From assembly GCA_944320795.1 (NCBI GenBank), contig CALUIU010000032.1, positions 1 to 37,480 of the forward strand: a stretch of DNA of 37,480 nt. The letters are read 5' to 3'. The DNA is from Candidatus Paraprevotella stercoravium (GTDB taxonomy: Bacteria > Bacteroidota > Bacteroidia > Bacteroidales > Bacteroidaceae). The number at the start of each line of letters is the position of its first letter. The stretch's first letter is position 1. Below, piece by piece: positions 29,695-37,407 of the stretch. Both the position numbers and the translations under genes were made by a program. Under the pieces are notes generated by a model, which saw only the letters and a program-made list of their open reading frames with translations, was not told the origin of the DNA and did not search any database.

Positions 29695-29702
29695 TATCTT
29701 TG
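29695..29702 (+). promoter_or_regulatory. Bacteroidota -7 box for the cyclophilin gene
   Basis: TATCTTTG is an exact TAnnTTTG match, 21 bases before the ATG at 29724. It lies back-to-back with the rsmH promoter, with about 90 bases between the two boxes. It also argues against the upstream ATG at 29667. Confidence 0.65.
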
Positions 29703-29723
29703 CGGTCGGATTTTCAAGATTTG

Positions 29724-30434
29724 ATGGTAATGGAAAAATGTCTGGTATTTCTTTCGTTTTTTTTGTGTTTCCTTGTGCCTTCTTTCTCTCGTGACAAGGA
29801 AAAGCGGGCTGTGGTTCGTCTGGAAACCAATATGGGTGTGATCCGTATTGCCTTGAATGATGATACGCCTGTTCATCGGGATAACTTTCTGAAACTGGTG
29901 AGCGAAGGATTTTATGATGGAACTCTGTTTCACCGGGTCATTAAGGATTATATTGTTCAGGGAGGAGATCCGGACTCCAAGGGAGCGCCCGCAGGCACTG
30001 TATTGGGGAAAGGTGGTCCCGGATATACCTTGCCGGCAGAGATAGACTGGCCGTATTCTTATCATGTGCGTGGGGCGGTAGCCATGGCGCGTGATGCGGA
30101 TGATGTAAACCCCGAGCGGCGCAGTAACGGGTCTCAGTTTTATATCGTGTGGGGAAAGTATTATACACCTTCCGCACTTCAGAAGGTGCAGCCTTATGTA
30201 TGGGAACAAACAGGAGGAAATGTAAAGTTTAATTACGAGCATGTGACGAAGTACGAGCAGTATGGCGGCACTCCCAATCTGGACGGTCAGTTTACGGTGT
30301 TCGGCGAGGTTATCGAGGGATTGTCGGTAGTCAAAAAGATGCAGCGTTGCAAGACAGATGCGACAGACCGTCCGTTGCGGGATATTGTCATTGAGCGTGC
30401 GGTAGTCGAGGAATCCCTTTCTGGGAATAAATAA
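29724..30434 (+). CDS. Cyclophilin-type peptidyl-prolyl cis-trans isomerase
   Basis: A protein of about 236 residues with an N-terminal signal segment (MVMEKCLVFLSFFLCFLVPSFS), so it is probably exported to the periplasm to help proteins fold. The cyclophilin domain shows VRLETNMGVIRIALND, HRDNFLKLVSEGFYDGTLFHRVIKDYIVQGGDP, RGAVAMAR, SNGSQFYI and FTVFGEVIEGLSVV. It carries the insertion between GSQFYI and FTVFGE that is common in Bacteroidota members. Met3 (29730) is an alternative start. It is divergent from the dcw cluster. Confidence 0.93.
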   Translation: MVMEKCLVFLSFFLCFLVPSFSRDKEKRAVVRLETNMGVIRIALNDDTPVHRDNFLKLVSEGFYDGTLFHRVIKDYIVQGGDPDSKGAPAGTVLGKGGPGYTLPAEIDWPYSYHVRGAVAMARDADDVNPERRSNGSQFYIVWGKYYTPSALQKVQPYVWEQTGGNVKFNYEHVTKYEQYGGTPNLDGQFTVFGEVIEGLSVVKKMQRCKTDATDRPLRDIVIERAVVEESLSGNK

Positions 30435-30559
30435 TGTTAAAGCTCTGAAATATAAATTTTAGGACTCATTTGGGCCTTTTTTACTTCGTTTCAGTCTGGA
30501 AAAATCGGTAATTCGTTATTTTATACCGCTTTCTGTTTCCCTGTTTTTTGTTTTTACCC

Positions 30560-30567
30560 TAAATTTG
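30560..30567 (+). promoter_or_regulatory. Bacteroidota -7 box for the PCMD lipoprotein operon
   Basis: TAAATTTG is an exact TAnnTTTG match, 20 bases before the ATG at 30588. It probably drives the lipoprotein, beta-barrel and calycin-like genes together. A weak inverted repeat with a T-run near 30470-30482 precedes it. Confidence 0.6.
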
Positions 30568-30587
30568 CATCATATAGGGATACTATC

Positions 30588-31751
30588 ATGTTAATAATGA
30601 AAAAGAAACTTTTTTTGTTAATGCCGTTTTGTGCACTGTTGGCAACTTCTTGCATTAAGGATGAGCCTCTCAATTCCGAGTGTGATATAGAAGTTTGCAA
30701 AGTGCATCATGAGGCTTCCGACACAATTTTTTATGCGTTGTCGGATACGCTTCAGAAAGTAAGTTCTGTTGATACTGTAATAAATTTTTATACCCGTTCC
30801 CGGATTAATCCACAGGATCTTTCTCAGGTTCGTGTCACTTTTGATCTGACACCGGGTGCAACGATTACTCCGGCAAGCGGTTCCGTACAGGATTTTAGTC
30901 AGGGAGGTGTTGTCTATACGGTGGTTTCCGAGGATAAATTGTGGAGCCGTACGTATAAGGTTCGTTTCCTACCTCGAGCTGTTTTGAACCCTGATTTTGA
31001 TTTTGAGAACGTAGAGTTGGAGCAGCCCAGAGAGCGTTTCTATATCTGGTTTGCGTATGATCAGAATCAAAAGCGCCAGGATCTGTGGGCTACCGGAAAT
31101 TCCGGTTTTGCCTTGAGCCGTTCTTCTGCCAAACCGCATGAATATCCATCCGTGATGCTGGAGCAGGGTGTAAGCGGTAAGGGAGTAAAACTGGAAACTT
31201 GCAGCACAGGAGCTTTTGGTGCGATGGTAAATATGCGCATTGCTGCCGGTAATCTTTTCTTGGGTTCGTTCGACACCCAGAATGCCCTAACGGATGCCAT
31301 GAAGGCTACCCGTTTCGGTGTGCCGGTCAATCGGAAGCCGGTGCGTTTTACCGGTTATTATAAATTCCAGCCGGGAGAGAAATTTCAAGATCGTTACGGT
31401 ATAGAAGTGCCGGGTCGTGTTGATGCTCCCGATGCATATGCTGTGCTTTATAAAAATACGGATGAGAACGGACTGCCGGTTACCCTTTATGGCGATGATG
31501 TGCTGACCCATAAGAATATCGTGGCTATAGCTCGTGTTCCGGAGTTTAAGGTAACTGGAATCTCGGATACTAGTAACTGGGAGTATTTCGATTTGCCGTT
31601 GGAGTATAAACAGGAACTGGATATGGTCCGCTTAAGCAATTTGGGTTATAATCTGGCTGTTGTATTTACATCAAGTATTGAAGGGGCCACTTTCTGTGGT
31701 GCAGTGGGCAGTACCTTGCTGATTGATGAATCTGCGATTATTTATGAATAA
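30588..31751 (+). CDS. PCMD domain lipoprotein
   Basis: A 387-residue predicted lipoprotein. The signal peptide MLIMKKKLFLLMPFCALLATSC ends in a lipobox-like LATSC (Cys22), so it is probably anchored in the outer membrane. Met4 (30597) is an alternative start. Residues about 25-130 form a small beta domain (IDVTFDLT-like strands). About 140-387 match the putative carbohydrate metabolism domain (PCMD) of Bacteroidota surface proteins, with FYIWFAYDQ, VRFTGYYKFQPGE and DTSNWEYFDLPLEY. No substrate is established. The beta-barrel gene follows after seven bases, pointing to one operon. Confidence 0.8.
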   Translation: MLIMKKKLFLLMPFCALLATSCIKDEPLNSECDIEVCKVHHEASDTIFYALSDTLQKVSSVDTVINFYTRSRINPQDLSQVRVTFDLTPGATITPASGSVQDFSQGGVVYTVVSEDKLWSRTYKVRFLPRAVLNPDFDFENVELEQPRERFYIWFAYDQNQKRQDLWATGNSGFALSRSSAKPHEYPSVMLEQGVSGKGVKLETCSTGAFGAMVNMRIAAGNLFLGSFDTQNALTDAMKATRFGVPVNRKPVRFTGYYKFQPGEKFQDRYGIEVPGRVDAPDAYAVLYKNTDENGLPVTLYGDDVLTHKNIVAIARVPEFKVTGISDTSNWEYFDLPLEYKQELDMVRLSNLGYNLAVVFTSSIEGATFCGAVGSTLLIDESAIIYE

Positions 31752-31758
31752 ACGAATT

Positions 31759-32529
31759 ATGAAAAAGATAAAATATCTGATGTTATTGGTCCTGTCGTTG
31801 ACCGCATGGAACGCGCAGGCCGAGGATTTATATGAAAAGTGGAATACACCGCGAGGTACCAGCTGGGGCTTTCTGGTGCGCACAGGATATGTGTTGGGAG
31901 GAACCTCACCCATGCCTTTGCCCGCAGAGATTCGCAGTATCGGCCGTTTCAAGCCTGAGGGTGGATGGACGATGAGTGCCGATTTCTTCAATATGTTCAA
32001 CAAGCGTTGTGGTATCATGACCGGAATTCATTATTTTATGGAAGGTATGAATACCGGAGCTACAGTGAAGAATTATAAGATGGGCATTCAGATGGGCGAG
32101 GACTATCTGGAGGGTATGTTTACCGGAACGGATGAGACCAAGACCTTTATGAGTGGTTTTACCGTACCGGTGTTGGCAACCTTTCGTGTCAGTCCGCGTT
32201 GGAACATCAATATCGGTCCGTATATTTCTTATTTGATGTATCGTGACTTTGAAGGTTCGGTTTATGATGGGTATCTGCGTGTAGGCGGACCTACCGGTGA
32301 GAAAGTGGAGATTTCGAAAGAGAATCCGGCAACCTATAATTTTGCAGATAATATGCGCCGCGTGCTTTGGGGTATGGAAATCGGTGCCGACTGGAAGATT
32401 ACCCGTCATTTCACAGCTTTTGCCAATCTGGACTGGGGTATGAACAGTGTGTTTAAAAGTGATTTTAAAACCATTGATTTCCCGATGTATCCAATGTATG
32501 CCACTTTTGGAGTAGCTTATTTATATTAA
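31759..32529 (+). CDS. Outer membrane beta-barrel protein (porin family)
   Basis: A 256-residue protein with a signal peptide (MKKIKYLMLLVLSLTAWNAQA). Alternating hydrophobic/polar strands (SWGFLVRTGYVLGG, WNINIGPYISYLMY, VLWGMEIGADWKI) and an aromatic C-terminal strand ending FGVAYLY fit the outer membrane beta-barrel domain family, probably eight to ten strands. The start at 31759 is chosen over upstream in-frame ATGs because those overlap the lipoprotein gene and lack a signal peptide at the front. Sandwiched between the PCMD lipoprotein and a calycin-like protein, it may form an envelope complex with them; that is inference. Confidence 0.8.
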   Translation: MKKIKYLMLLVLSLTAWNAQAEDLYEKWNTPRGTSWGFLVRTGYVLGGTSPMPLPAEIRSIGRFKPEGGWTMSADFFNMFNKRCGIMTGIHYFMEGMNTGATVKNYKMGIQMGEDYLEGMFTGTDETKTFMSGFTVPVLATFRVSPRWNINIGPYISYLMYRDFEGSVYDGYLRVGGPTGEKVEISKENPATYNFADNMRRVLWGMEIGADWKITRHFTAFANLDWGMNSVFKSDFKTIDFPMYPMYATFGVAYLY

Positions 32530-32551
32530 TTCAAAATAAAAAAGATTGAGT

Positions 32552-33175
32552 ATGAAGAAAACTTTACTTTTGGCCGCTTTCGGCATTTTTTCTCTGGCAG
32601 GTTTTGCCCAGACTTCAAAAACTTATACAGACGATCTGGTGGTCAGTATCGATGGAGTGTCTGCACCTGCGCAGAAATCCAATATAGAGTTTGTGAACAA
32701 TGAGAATGGAACTTGTAACTTTCTTCTGAAGAATTTTTGCTTGGGGGCATTTCCTGTTGGTAATATTGAACTGAAAAATGTAGAACTGGTTTCAGGAGGT
32801 GCTTATAATACTTTTGAGACCCAGCAGATAATTAATATCCTACCAGGCGATGATCCAAATGTTCCTGAAGAGGATTGGATTGGTCCTGGCCTAAAAGATG
32901 TACCTATTGATATGCAAGGTAAGATCAATGAAGAACAGCTGTATTGTACCATTGATATTGATATGATGAGTTCTTTAGGCCAGATGATTAAGGTAACTTT
33001 TGGTAAGGACATTACAACCGGAATTACTCATGTATCTGTAACTGCAGAAAAACTGGTTGATGTTTATACCTTGAACGGTGCTTTGTTGCGCAGTCGTGTT
33101 TCATCAGAGAATGCTCTGAACGGTTTGCAGCCGGGTGTTTATGTCGTTAATGGCAAAAAAGTGGTCAAGAAATAA
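32552..33175 (+). CDS. Secreted calycin-like domain protein with C-terminal sorting-like tail
   Basis: A 207-residue protein with a signal peptide (MKKTLLLAAFGIFSLAGFAQ). Residues about 25-150 form a calycin-like beta domain (TYTDDLVVSIDG, CNFLLKNFCLGAFPVGNIEL, LPGDDP, VTFGKD). The same pattern recurs in the larger protein at 33783-35900 (YENDLLVALNN, SLALNNFVLG, LPVGNIKL, AAGDDPAYEG). The last 40 residues (VDVYTLNGALL ... GVYVVNGKKVVKK) resemble a type-A secretion C-terminal domain. An in-frame TTG lies at 32546, but the ATG at 32552 fits better. It starts 22 bases after the barrel gene. Confidence 0.78.
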   Translation: MKKTLLLAAFGIFSLAGFAQTSKTYTDDLVVSIDGVSAPAQKSNIEFVNNENGTCNFLLKNFCLGAFPVGNIELKNVELVSGGAYNTFETQQIINILPGDDPNVPEEDWIGPGLKDVPIDMQGKINEEQLYCTIDIDMMSSLGQMIKVTFGKDITTGITHVSVTAEKLVDVYTLNGALLRSRVSSENALNGLQPGVYVVNGKKVVKK

Positions 33176-33716
33176 TCAGAACATATACTTTTGATATTAA
33201 AATACCGGGGCAGATACTTATTGCATCTGCCCCGCTTCAGTATGCTCGGCATGAGTTGTAGCTGACTGGGAATTTTCTGAATGCAGCCTAATAGCTGTAA
33301 GCGTATAGCCAAAGATAAGAATACACGTTGTTTATAAAATGATCGTTTTACTTGAAATGACGTATACATCTTTTAAATCTGAAAATTTCGTCCTAATGGT
33401 ATTTGAATTTTATTGAGACGGTTTTTGAGTTTTGTCCTGATGAAATTTTGTCTTTTTTTCGACGTATTTTCGGATTCATGGCTTTCAGACAACGGCTTTG
33501 TGTGATTTATCGGATGGAATTATTGGCGGACCGTAATGGTTTATGAGAGTAGATTCGATAGATTTGTATATCTCTGAAAAATAGGGGAATAGTTGGGTTG
33601 GAAAAAAAAGGTATTTGTGAAAGTACCGGAATGTTCAGATGAAAAAACAGAAATGACGGAATCTATACCATATTCTTTTAGAAAGAATTTTTTTTTTTTG
33701 TAATTTTGCATCAAAT
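33176..33716. other. 541-base AT-rich intergenic region
   Basis: No gene-like open frame is seen on either strand. It holds a 10-base-pair hairpin (CGGGGCAGAT at 33206-33215 with ATCTGCCCCG at 33225-33234) about 30 bases after the calycin-like gene. That hairpin has T-richness only on the minus-strand side, so its use as a plus-strand terminator is doubtful. The remainder is low in GC, with a small ATGC-TCG-GCAT palindrome near 33242. It ends with a T12 tract and a -7 box. A regulatory leader or small RNA cannot be excluded. Confidence 0.5.
33688..33708 (+). promoter_or_regulatory. Promoter with T12 spacer tract before the mosaic surface protein
   Basis: TAATTTTG (33701-33708) is an exact TAnnTTTG -7 box. 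Directly upstream are 12 consecutive Ts (33688-33699). A TTTA at 33677-33680 lies 20 bases above the -7 box and could act as the upstream element, so the poly-T tract would fall inside the spacer, where length changes would alter promoter strength. Confidence 0.5.
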
Positions 33717-33782
33717 TTGTGGAGGGAGGATATCCTTACTCTGCTTTATTGTTTCGTCAAACAAATATTATTAAATATTGAA

Positions 33783-35900
33783 ATGAAGAAAATTTTTACT
33801 TTTGCAGCACTCTTATGTGCTACTTGGATGAATGCACAGCAGATTGGCGGTGACTTCGATAATTTTGAGACAGGGTATAATACTGTCGGAGTTCAGCCTG
33901 TAGGATGGAAAGGTTCTAATGTAAACCAAACGGTAAAGGTTGAGATACTTCCAGGGTTTGGATTTAATCAATCTGCAACAAAAGAATTAATATTTCAAGA
34001 AGAAGGTAGAAATGCCCAATGTGTAAAACTGGTTAATACTTTTGTTGGTGTTTCAAATATAGGTTCCAATGCTCCTGCCTATATTTCATTGGGTACACCA
34101 TGGGTGTATGCTACATCTAAAGTATCAGAAGCTGATGGTGGTACTTGTGGAGGAAAGAATTTCAATTTCCGTCCAGACGCTTTAAAAGGCTATCTTAAAC
34201 GTAGTTTAGGTTCAGAGAAGCCGACGGAGCAGGGACAAATTCTTGTTTATTCATGGAAGGGTAAAACAGAACTTTCTCGTTTGGTGTCGGTAGTTGGAAA
34301 TGGTACACCACAAACACAGACTTTGGTTGATCGCGAAAAAGATGTTTTGGGCATAGATAATTCAGCGACAAAATCACCGGATTTTTCATTGATCTCGAAA
34401 GCGTCTTATATGATTCCTGCTCAATCTTTGAACGATTGGACAGAGGTTCTTGTACCGATAGAATATTTTAATGATGAGATTCCTGAGAAAATAAATGTGA
34501 TTATTTCTTCTGCTGACTACTTCAATAGAGGAAATATTGGAAATGGTAATACGTTATGGGCTGATGATTTTGAGTTTGTTTATTATTCAGAACTCGCTTC
34601 CTTGAACTATGACGGTCAAGACTATTTCCAGAAGGGCAACACAAACTATACGATAGATGCATTGTATGATGAAAGCAAGCTGACTTGCACTTCTAACGGT
34701 AGAGGTGCTACCATTGAAAAATCTTATTATGATGAGGCTTCTGCTGTATTGACTATTACAGTAAAGGGTAACGACTTTAGTGTTAATCCAAGCAATGTAC
34801 ATACTTATAAGGTTCAGTTTGCCAAACCGCAGCCTGTAATTACTGAGTATGAAAATGATTTGTTGGTTGCATTGAATAATCAGGGTATGCCTTCTCAGCT
34901 TGCAAAGATCCAGTTGATCAAGGAAATTGACGGAACAACTTCTTTGGCATTAAATAACTTTGTTTTGGGTAGTGGTGAAGACGCTTTGCCTGTAGGAAAT
35001 ATTAAATTGACGAATCTGGAGGTGAAGGATGGAAAGATTCAGGCAACTCAGGATATTCGTATCGCTGCCGGTGATGATCCTGCTTATGAAGGTAAATGGT
35101 TTGGACCATTGTTAACTGCCGAACAGCCTATTCCTGTAACTTTGGATGCAACTATAGGAGCGGACAATAAAATGGAAGCTGTAATAGATATTCCGTTGGC
35201 GCCTGGATTCATGGAGGTAAAAGTTACTTTCGCTGAAACACAGACCTATACAGACGGTCAGGCATTGAGCTTGAATGCAGGTTTGACAAATATTGCTTAT
35301 AACCGCACCTTCCCGGAAGGTTGGAGCACAGTTTGTTTGCCATTTGCAACTCCGGCTGTTGCCTTTGGAGACAATGCAACATCTGTTCAGGAGTTTGTCA
35401 GCGCAGATGAAAGTGGTTTGAACTTTGCAGAGGTAGAGACTTTGGAAGCAAACAAGCCTTACCTGATCTATTTTGCTGAGGCTAAGGAAACTCCGACTTA
35501 TTTCGGTACCGAGATCACTTCTACTACTCCGGTTTCTGTAACTAAGGGTGATTACACCTTTGTAGGTTCATACGATGCAGTGATGTCTATGAGCGGTAAG
35601 TATGGTATTGCAACTGTTGACGATGTTCAGAAGATCATCTTGGGCGGTGCCAACTCTACTTTGAAGGCTACCCGTGCTTACTTTACCAAGAAGGGTGAGC
35701 AGCCTGCTCAGGTTCGCATCAACCTGTTTGGTATGGGCGGTGAAGGAACTACCGGTATTGACCAGATCGTGAACGGTGGTGCACAGACTTACGACGTTTA
35801 TACTTTGCAGGGAGTTCAGGTGCTGAAGGGTGCTGCTTCTTTGAATGGCTTGCAGAAGGGTATCTATATCGTAAACGGCAAGAAGGTAGTGATTAAATAA
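33783..35900 (+). CDS. Mosaic surface protein: PCMD-like, calycin-like and C-terminal sorting-like domains
   Basis: A 705-residue protein with a signal peptide (MKKIFTFAALLCATWMNAQ). Order: PCMD-like N-terminal domain (about 20-275, ending LWADDFEFVYYSEL); an Ig-like beta module (about 280-355); a calycin-like domain (about 360-480) homologous to the protein at 32552-33175; a beta region (about 500-660) beginning PEGWSTVCLPFAT and containing ANKPYLIYF and GKYGIA; and a C-terminal tail YDVYTLQGVQVLK ... GIYIVNGKKVVIK. The last two parts are shared with the protein at 36194-37378. The 5' portion is far more AT-rich (17 G/C of 60 at 33961-34020) than the 3' end (32 of 60 at 35701-35760). A start at 33783 is set by the signal peptide. 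Function unknown. Confidence 0.78.
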   Translation: MKKIFTFAALLCATWMNAQQIGGDFDNFETGYNTVGVQPVGWKGSNVNQTVKVEILPGFGFNQSATKELIFQEEGRNAQCVKLVNTFVGVSNIGSNAPAYISLGTPWVYATSKVSEADGGTCGGKNFNFRPDALKGYLKRSLGSEKPTEQGQILVYSWKGKTELSRLVSVVGNGTPQTQTLVDREKDVLGIDNSATKSPDFSLISKASYMIPAQSLNDWTEVLVPIEYFNDEIPEKINVIISSADYFNRGNIGNGNTLWADDFEFVYYSELASLNYDGQDYFQKGNTNYTIDALYDESKLTCTSNGRGATIEKSYYDEASAVLTITVKGNDFSVNPSNVHTYKVQFAKPQPVITEYENDLLVALNNQGMPSQLAKIQLIKEIDGTTSLALNNFVLGSGEDALPVGNIKLTNLEVKDGKIQATQDIRIAAGDDPAYEGKWFGPLLTAEQPIPVTLDATIGADNKMEAVIDIPLAPGFMEVKVTFAETQTYTDGQALSLNAGLTNIAYNRTFPEGWSTVCLPFATPAVAFGDNATSVQEFVSADESGLNFAEVETLEANKPYLIYFAEAKETPTYFGTEITSTTPVSVTKGDYTFVGSYDAVMSMSGKYGIATVDDVQKIILGGANSTLKATRAYFTKKGEQPAQVRINLFGMGGEGTTGIDQIVNGGAQTYDVYTLQGVQVLKGAASLNGLQKGIYIVNGKKVVIK

Positions 35901-35945
35901 GGTGATCAATAAGATTGTATAAAATAAAGGAAAAACGATAATAAA

Positions 35946-36122
35946 ATGAAGAAGATTTATTCAGCTCCGGTTTGTGAGATTGTAACAGTAGAAGCTTGTG
36001 AAATGTTGGCATCATCTGTTTTGCCTGGTGATGGCGGTCCTGCAACAGGTATCCTGCCAGGAGACGGTGAGTTCGATGGTGAGTTCAACTCTAATTCAGA
36101 AAGTGACGTAGAAATCTGGTAA
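35946..36122 (+). CDS. 58-residue Cys-containing peptide (small Bacteroidota family)
   Basis: This short gene has the start MKKIYSAPVCEIVTVEA, then CEMLASSVLPGDGGPATG and an acidic, aromatic end DVEIW. It resembles short hypothetical proteins seen widely in Bacteroidales, with a Y-x-x-P ... E-V ... E ... M-L-A-x-S-L/V-P pattern; no function is assigned. It has two cysteines (Cys10, Cys18) and no hydrophobic signal helix. It starts 45 bases after the mosaic surface protein and is closed by an intrinsic terminator, so it is probably co-transcribed with that gene. Codon use is regular and the ATG context is A-rich, supporting a real gene. Confidence 0.75.
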   Translation: MKKIYSAPVCEIVTVEACEMLASSVLPGDGGPATGILPGDGEFDGEFNSNSESDVEIW

Positions 36123-36148
36123 ATTAGATTAATTAATAATGATAGTAA

Positions 36149-36181
36149 AAATAGGGGAGTGTATTCTTCCCCTATTTTTTT
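36149..36181 (+). terminator. Intrinsic terminator after the small peptide gene
   Basis: AAATAGGGGA (36149-36158) pairs with TCCCCTATTT (36168-36177), and a T-run continues to 36181. It begins 26 bases after the peptide stop and lies just 12 bases before the next gene's ATG, so that gene depends on read-through or a hidden promoter. Confidence 0.85.
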
Positions 36182-36193
36182 ATGGTTTAAGGT

Positions 36194-37378
36194 ATGAAAA
36201 GATTAGTTTATTTTTTTGTTTGCGCGCTGATGGCCGTTTCTATGGCTGCGCAGAGTCTGAATGTATCCAGTAGCTTTACAGTGCAGAATGATGATCTGAA
36301 CCGTATAGAGAATGGTCAGTTCGTTTATGATATTGAGGGCGTGGGCCAGTTTGTCTTGTCTATGGATAAGAATGTCTCTTATGAGTATAGTACTACTTCT
36401 ATTTGGTTTGGTAAAAAAAGACACAGACTGGTTCTGCAGGCTGGTAACGGTTCTGTGACAGCGGAATCTTTTGATCCGAGTAAGAAAATTAAGATTACAG
36501 GGGTTTCTCTATCTGGCTTTGCTTATAGCTCTTGGGGATTGGGTAGTGTTAAGGTTGCTGATCATTCTAGTACGTGGCCCACAGACGGATTTGATGTGAG
36601 CCCTTATACAACAGCATCGGGTACTTTGAATTGTTGGGACGCTTGTCCAATTGAGACTGAAGTGAAGGTTTCGGTTATAACAGTCAAAGTGGATTATGCG
36701 GTATACGATCTTGTGCCCTCTGTCACTGTTTCTGATACAGAGAGTCCGGAAAAAGAAATTCGTGCCTACGCCGAAGAAATCCAGCTTGACCGCAAGCTGT
36801 CTGCCGGATGGAACACCCTTTGTCTGCCGTTCGACTGTCAGGTGTCTGAATTGGGTGAGGGCGTCGTAGCTCAGCAGTTTGTAGCTTATGATCCGGCTAC
36901 CGGTCTGAATTTCGAGATTGTAGATCATTTGGAGGCCAATAAGCCTTATATGGTATATTGTCCGACAGAGATTCCAGCCATGACACTCTTCTTTACTGCC
37001 CGTGAAATCTACGGGGCTACACCGCAGCCGGTATCTTATAATGGTATGACCTTCATCGGCAATTATGAGCCGGGATTCAGTATGTATGGAAAATACGGAG
37101 TGGCACAGAACCGTCTGATTAAGGGTGGCGCAAACGCTATTGTCAACGGTACGCGCGCTTATTTTGAGTATGCTGATCCGGCTTCGCAGGCGGCATTCCG
37201 CATCAACTATCAGCCGATGGATGCGACAACCGGTATCGGAACCGTACAGGCAGAGCAGGCCGTTCCTCAGGGTGTATACACCTTACAGGGAGTGCAGGTC
37301 CGCACCGATAATAATCTGCAAGGACTGCCGGCAGGTGTTTATATTGTCAACGGTCATAAAGTGATGGTTGGAAAATAA
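36194..37378 (+). CDS. Secreted protein with C-terminal sorting-like domain, paralogue of the mosaic protein's C-terminal half
   Basis: A 394-residue protein with a signal peptide (MKRLVYFFVCALMAVSMAAQ). The N-terminal part (about 22-185) is a beta-rich domain I do not recognise. From about 195 it parallels the protein at 33783-35900: SAGWNTLCLPFDC, ATGLNFEIVDHLEANKPYMV, YGKYGVAQ, LIKGGANAIVNGTRAYFE and the final YTLQGVQV ... GVYIVNGHKVMVGK. It follows an intrinsic terminator by 12 bases, and the right IS end begins 29 bases after its stop. Extracellular or surface location is inferred; activity is unknown. Confidence 0.75.
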   Translation: MKRLVYFFVCALMAVSMAAQSLNVSSSFTVQNDDLNRIENGQFVYDIEGVGQFVLSMDKNVSYEYSTTSIWFGKKRHRLVLQAGNGSVTAESFDPSKKIKITGVSLSGFAYSSWGLGSVKVADHSSTWPTDGFDVSPYTTASGTLNCWDACPIETEVKVSVITVKVDYAVYDLVPSVTVSDTESPEKEIRAYAEEIQLDRKLSAGWNTLCLPFDCQVSELGEGVVAQQFVAYDPATGLNFEIVDHLEANKPYMVYCPTEIPAMTLFFTAREIYGATPQPVSYNGMTFIGNYEPGFSMYGKYGVAQNRLIKGGANAIVNGTRAYFEYADPASQAAFRINYQPMDATTGIGTVQAEQAVPQGVYTLQGVQVRTDNNLQGLPAGVYIVNGHKVMVGK

Positions 37379-37407
37379 GAAAAGACCTTCGTCATGTTAT
37401 TATAAAA

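Noticed and set aside
30460-30482. Possible terminator after the cyclophilin gene
   Set aside because: The T-run is present, but the stem is only about three base pairs, too weak to call.
33139-33369. Small minus-strand frame in the intergenic region after the calycin-like gene
   Set aside because: It runs through the hairpin at 33206-33234 and overlaps the coding end of the neighbour; no motif or promoter supports it.
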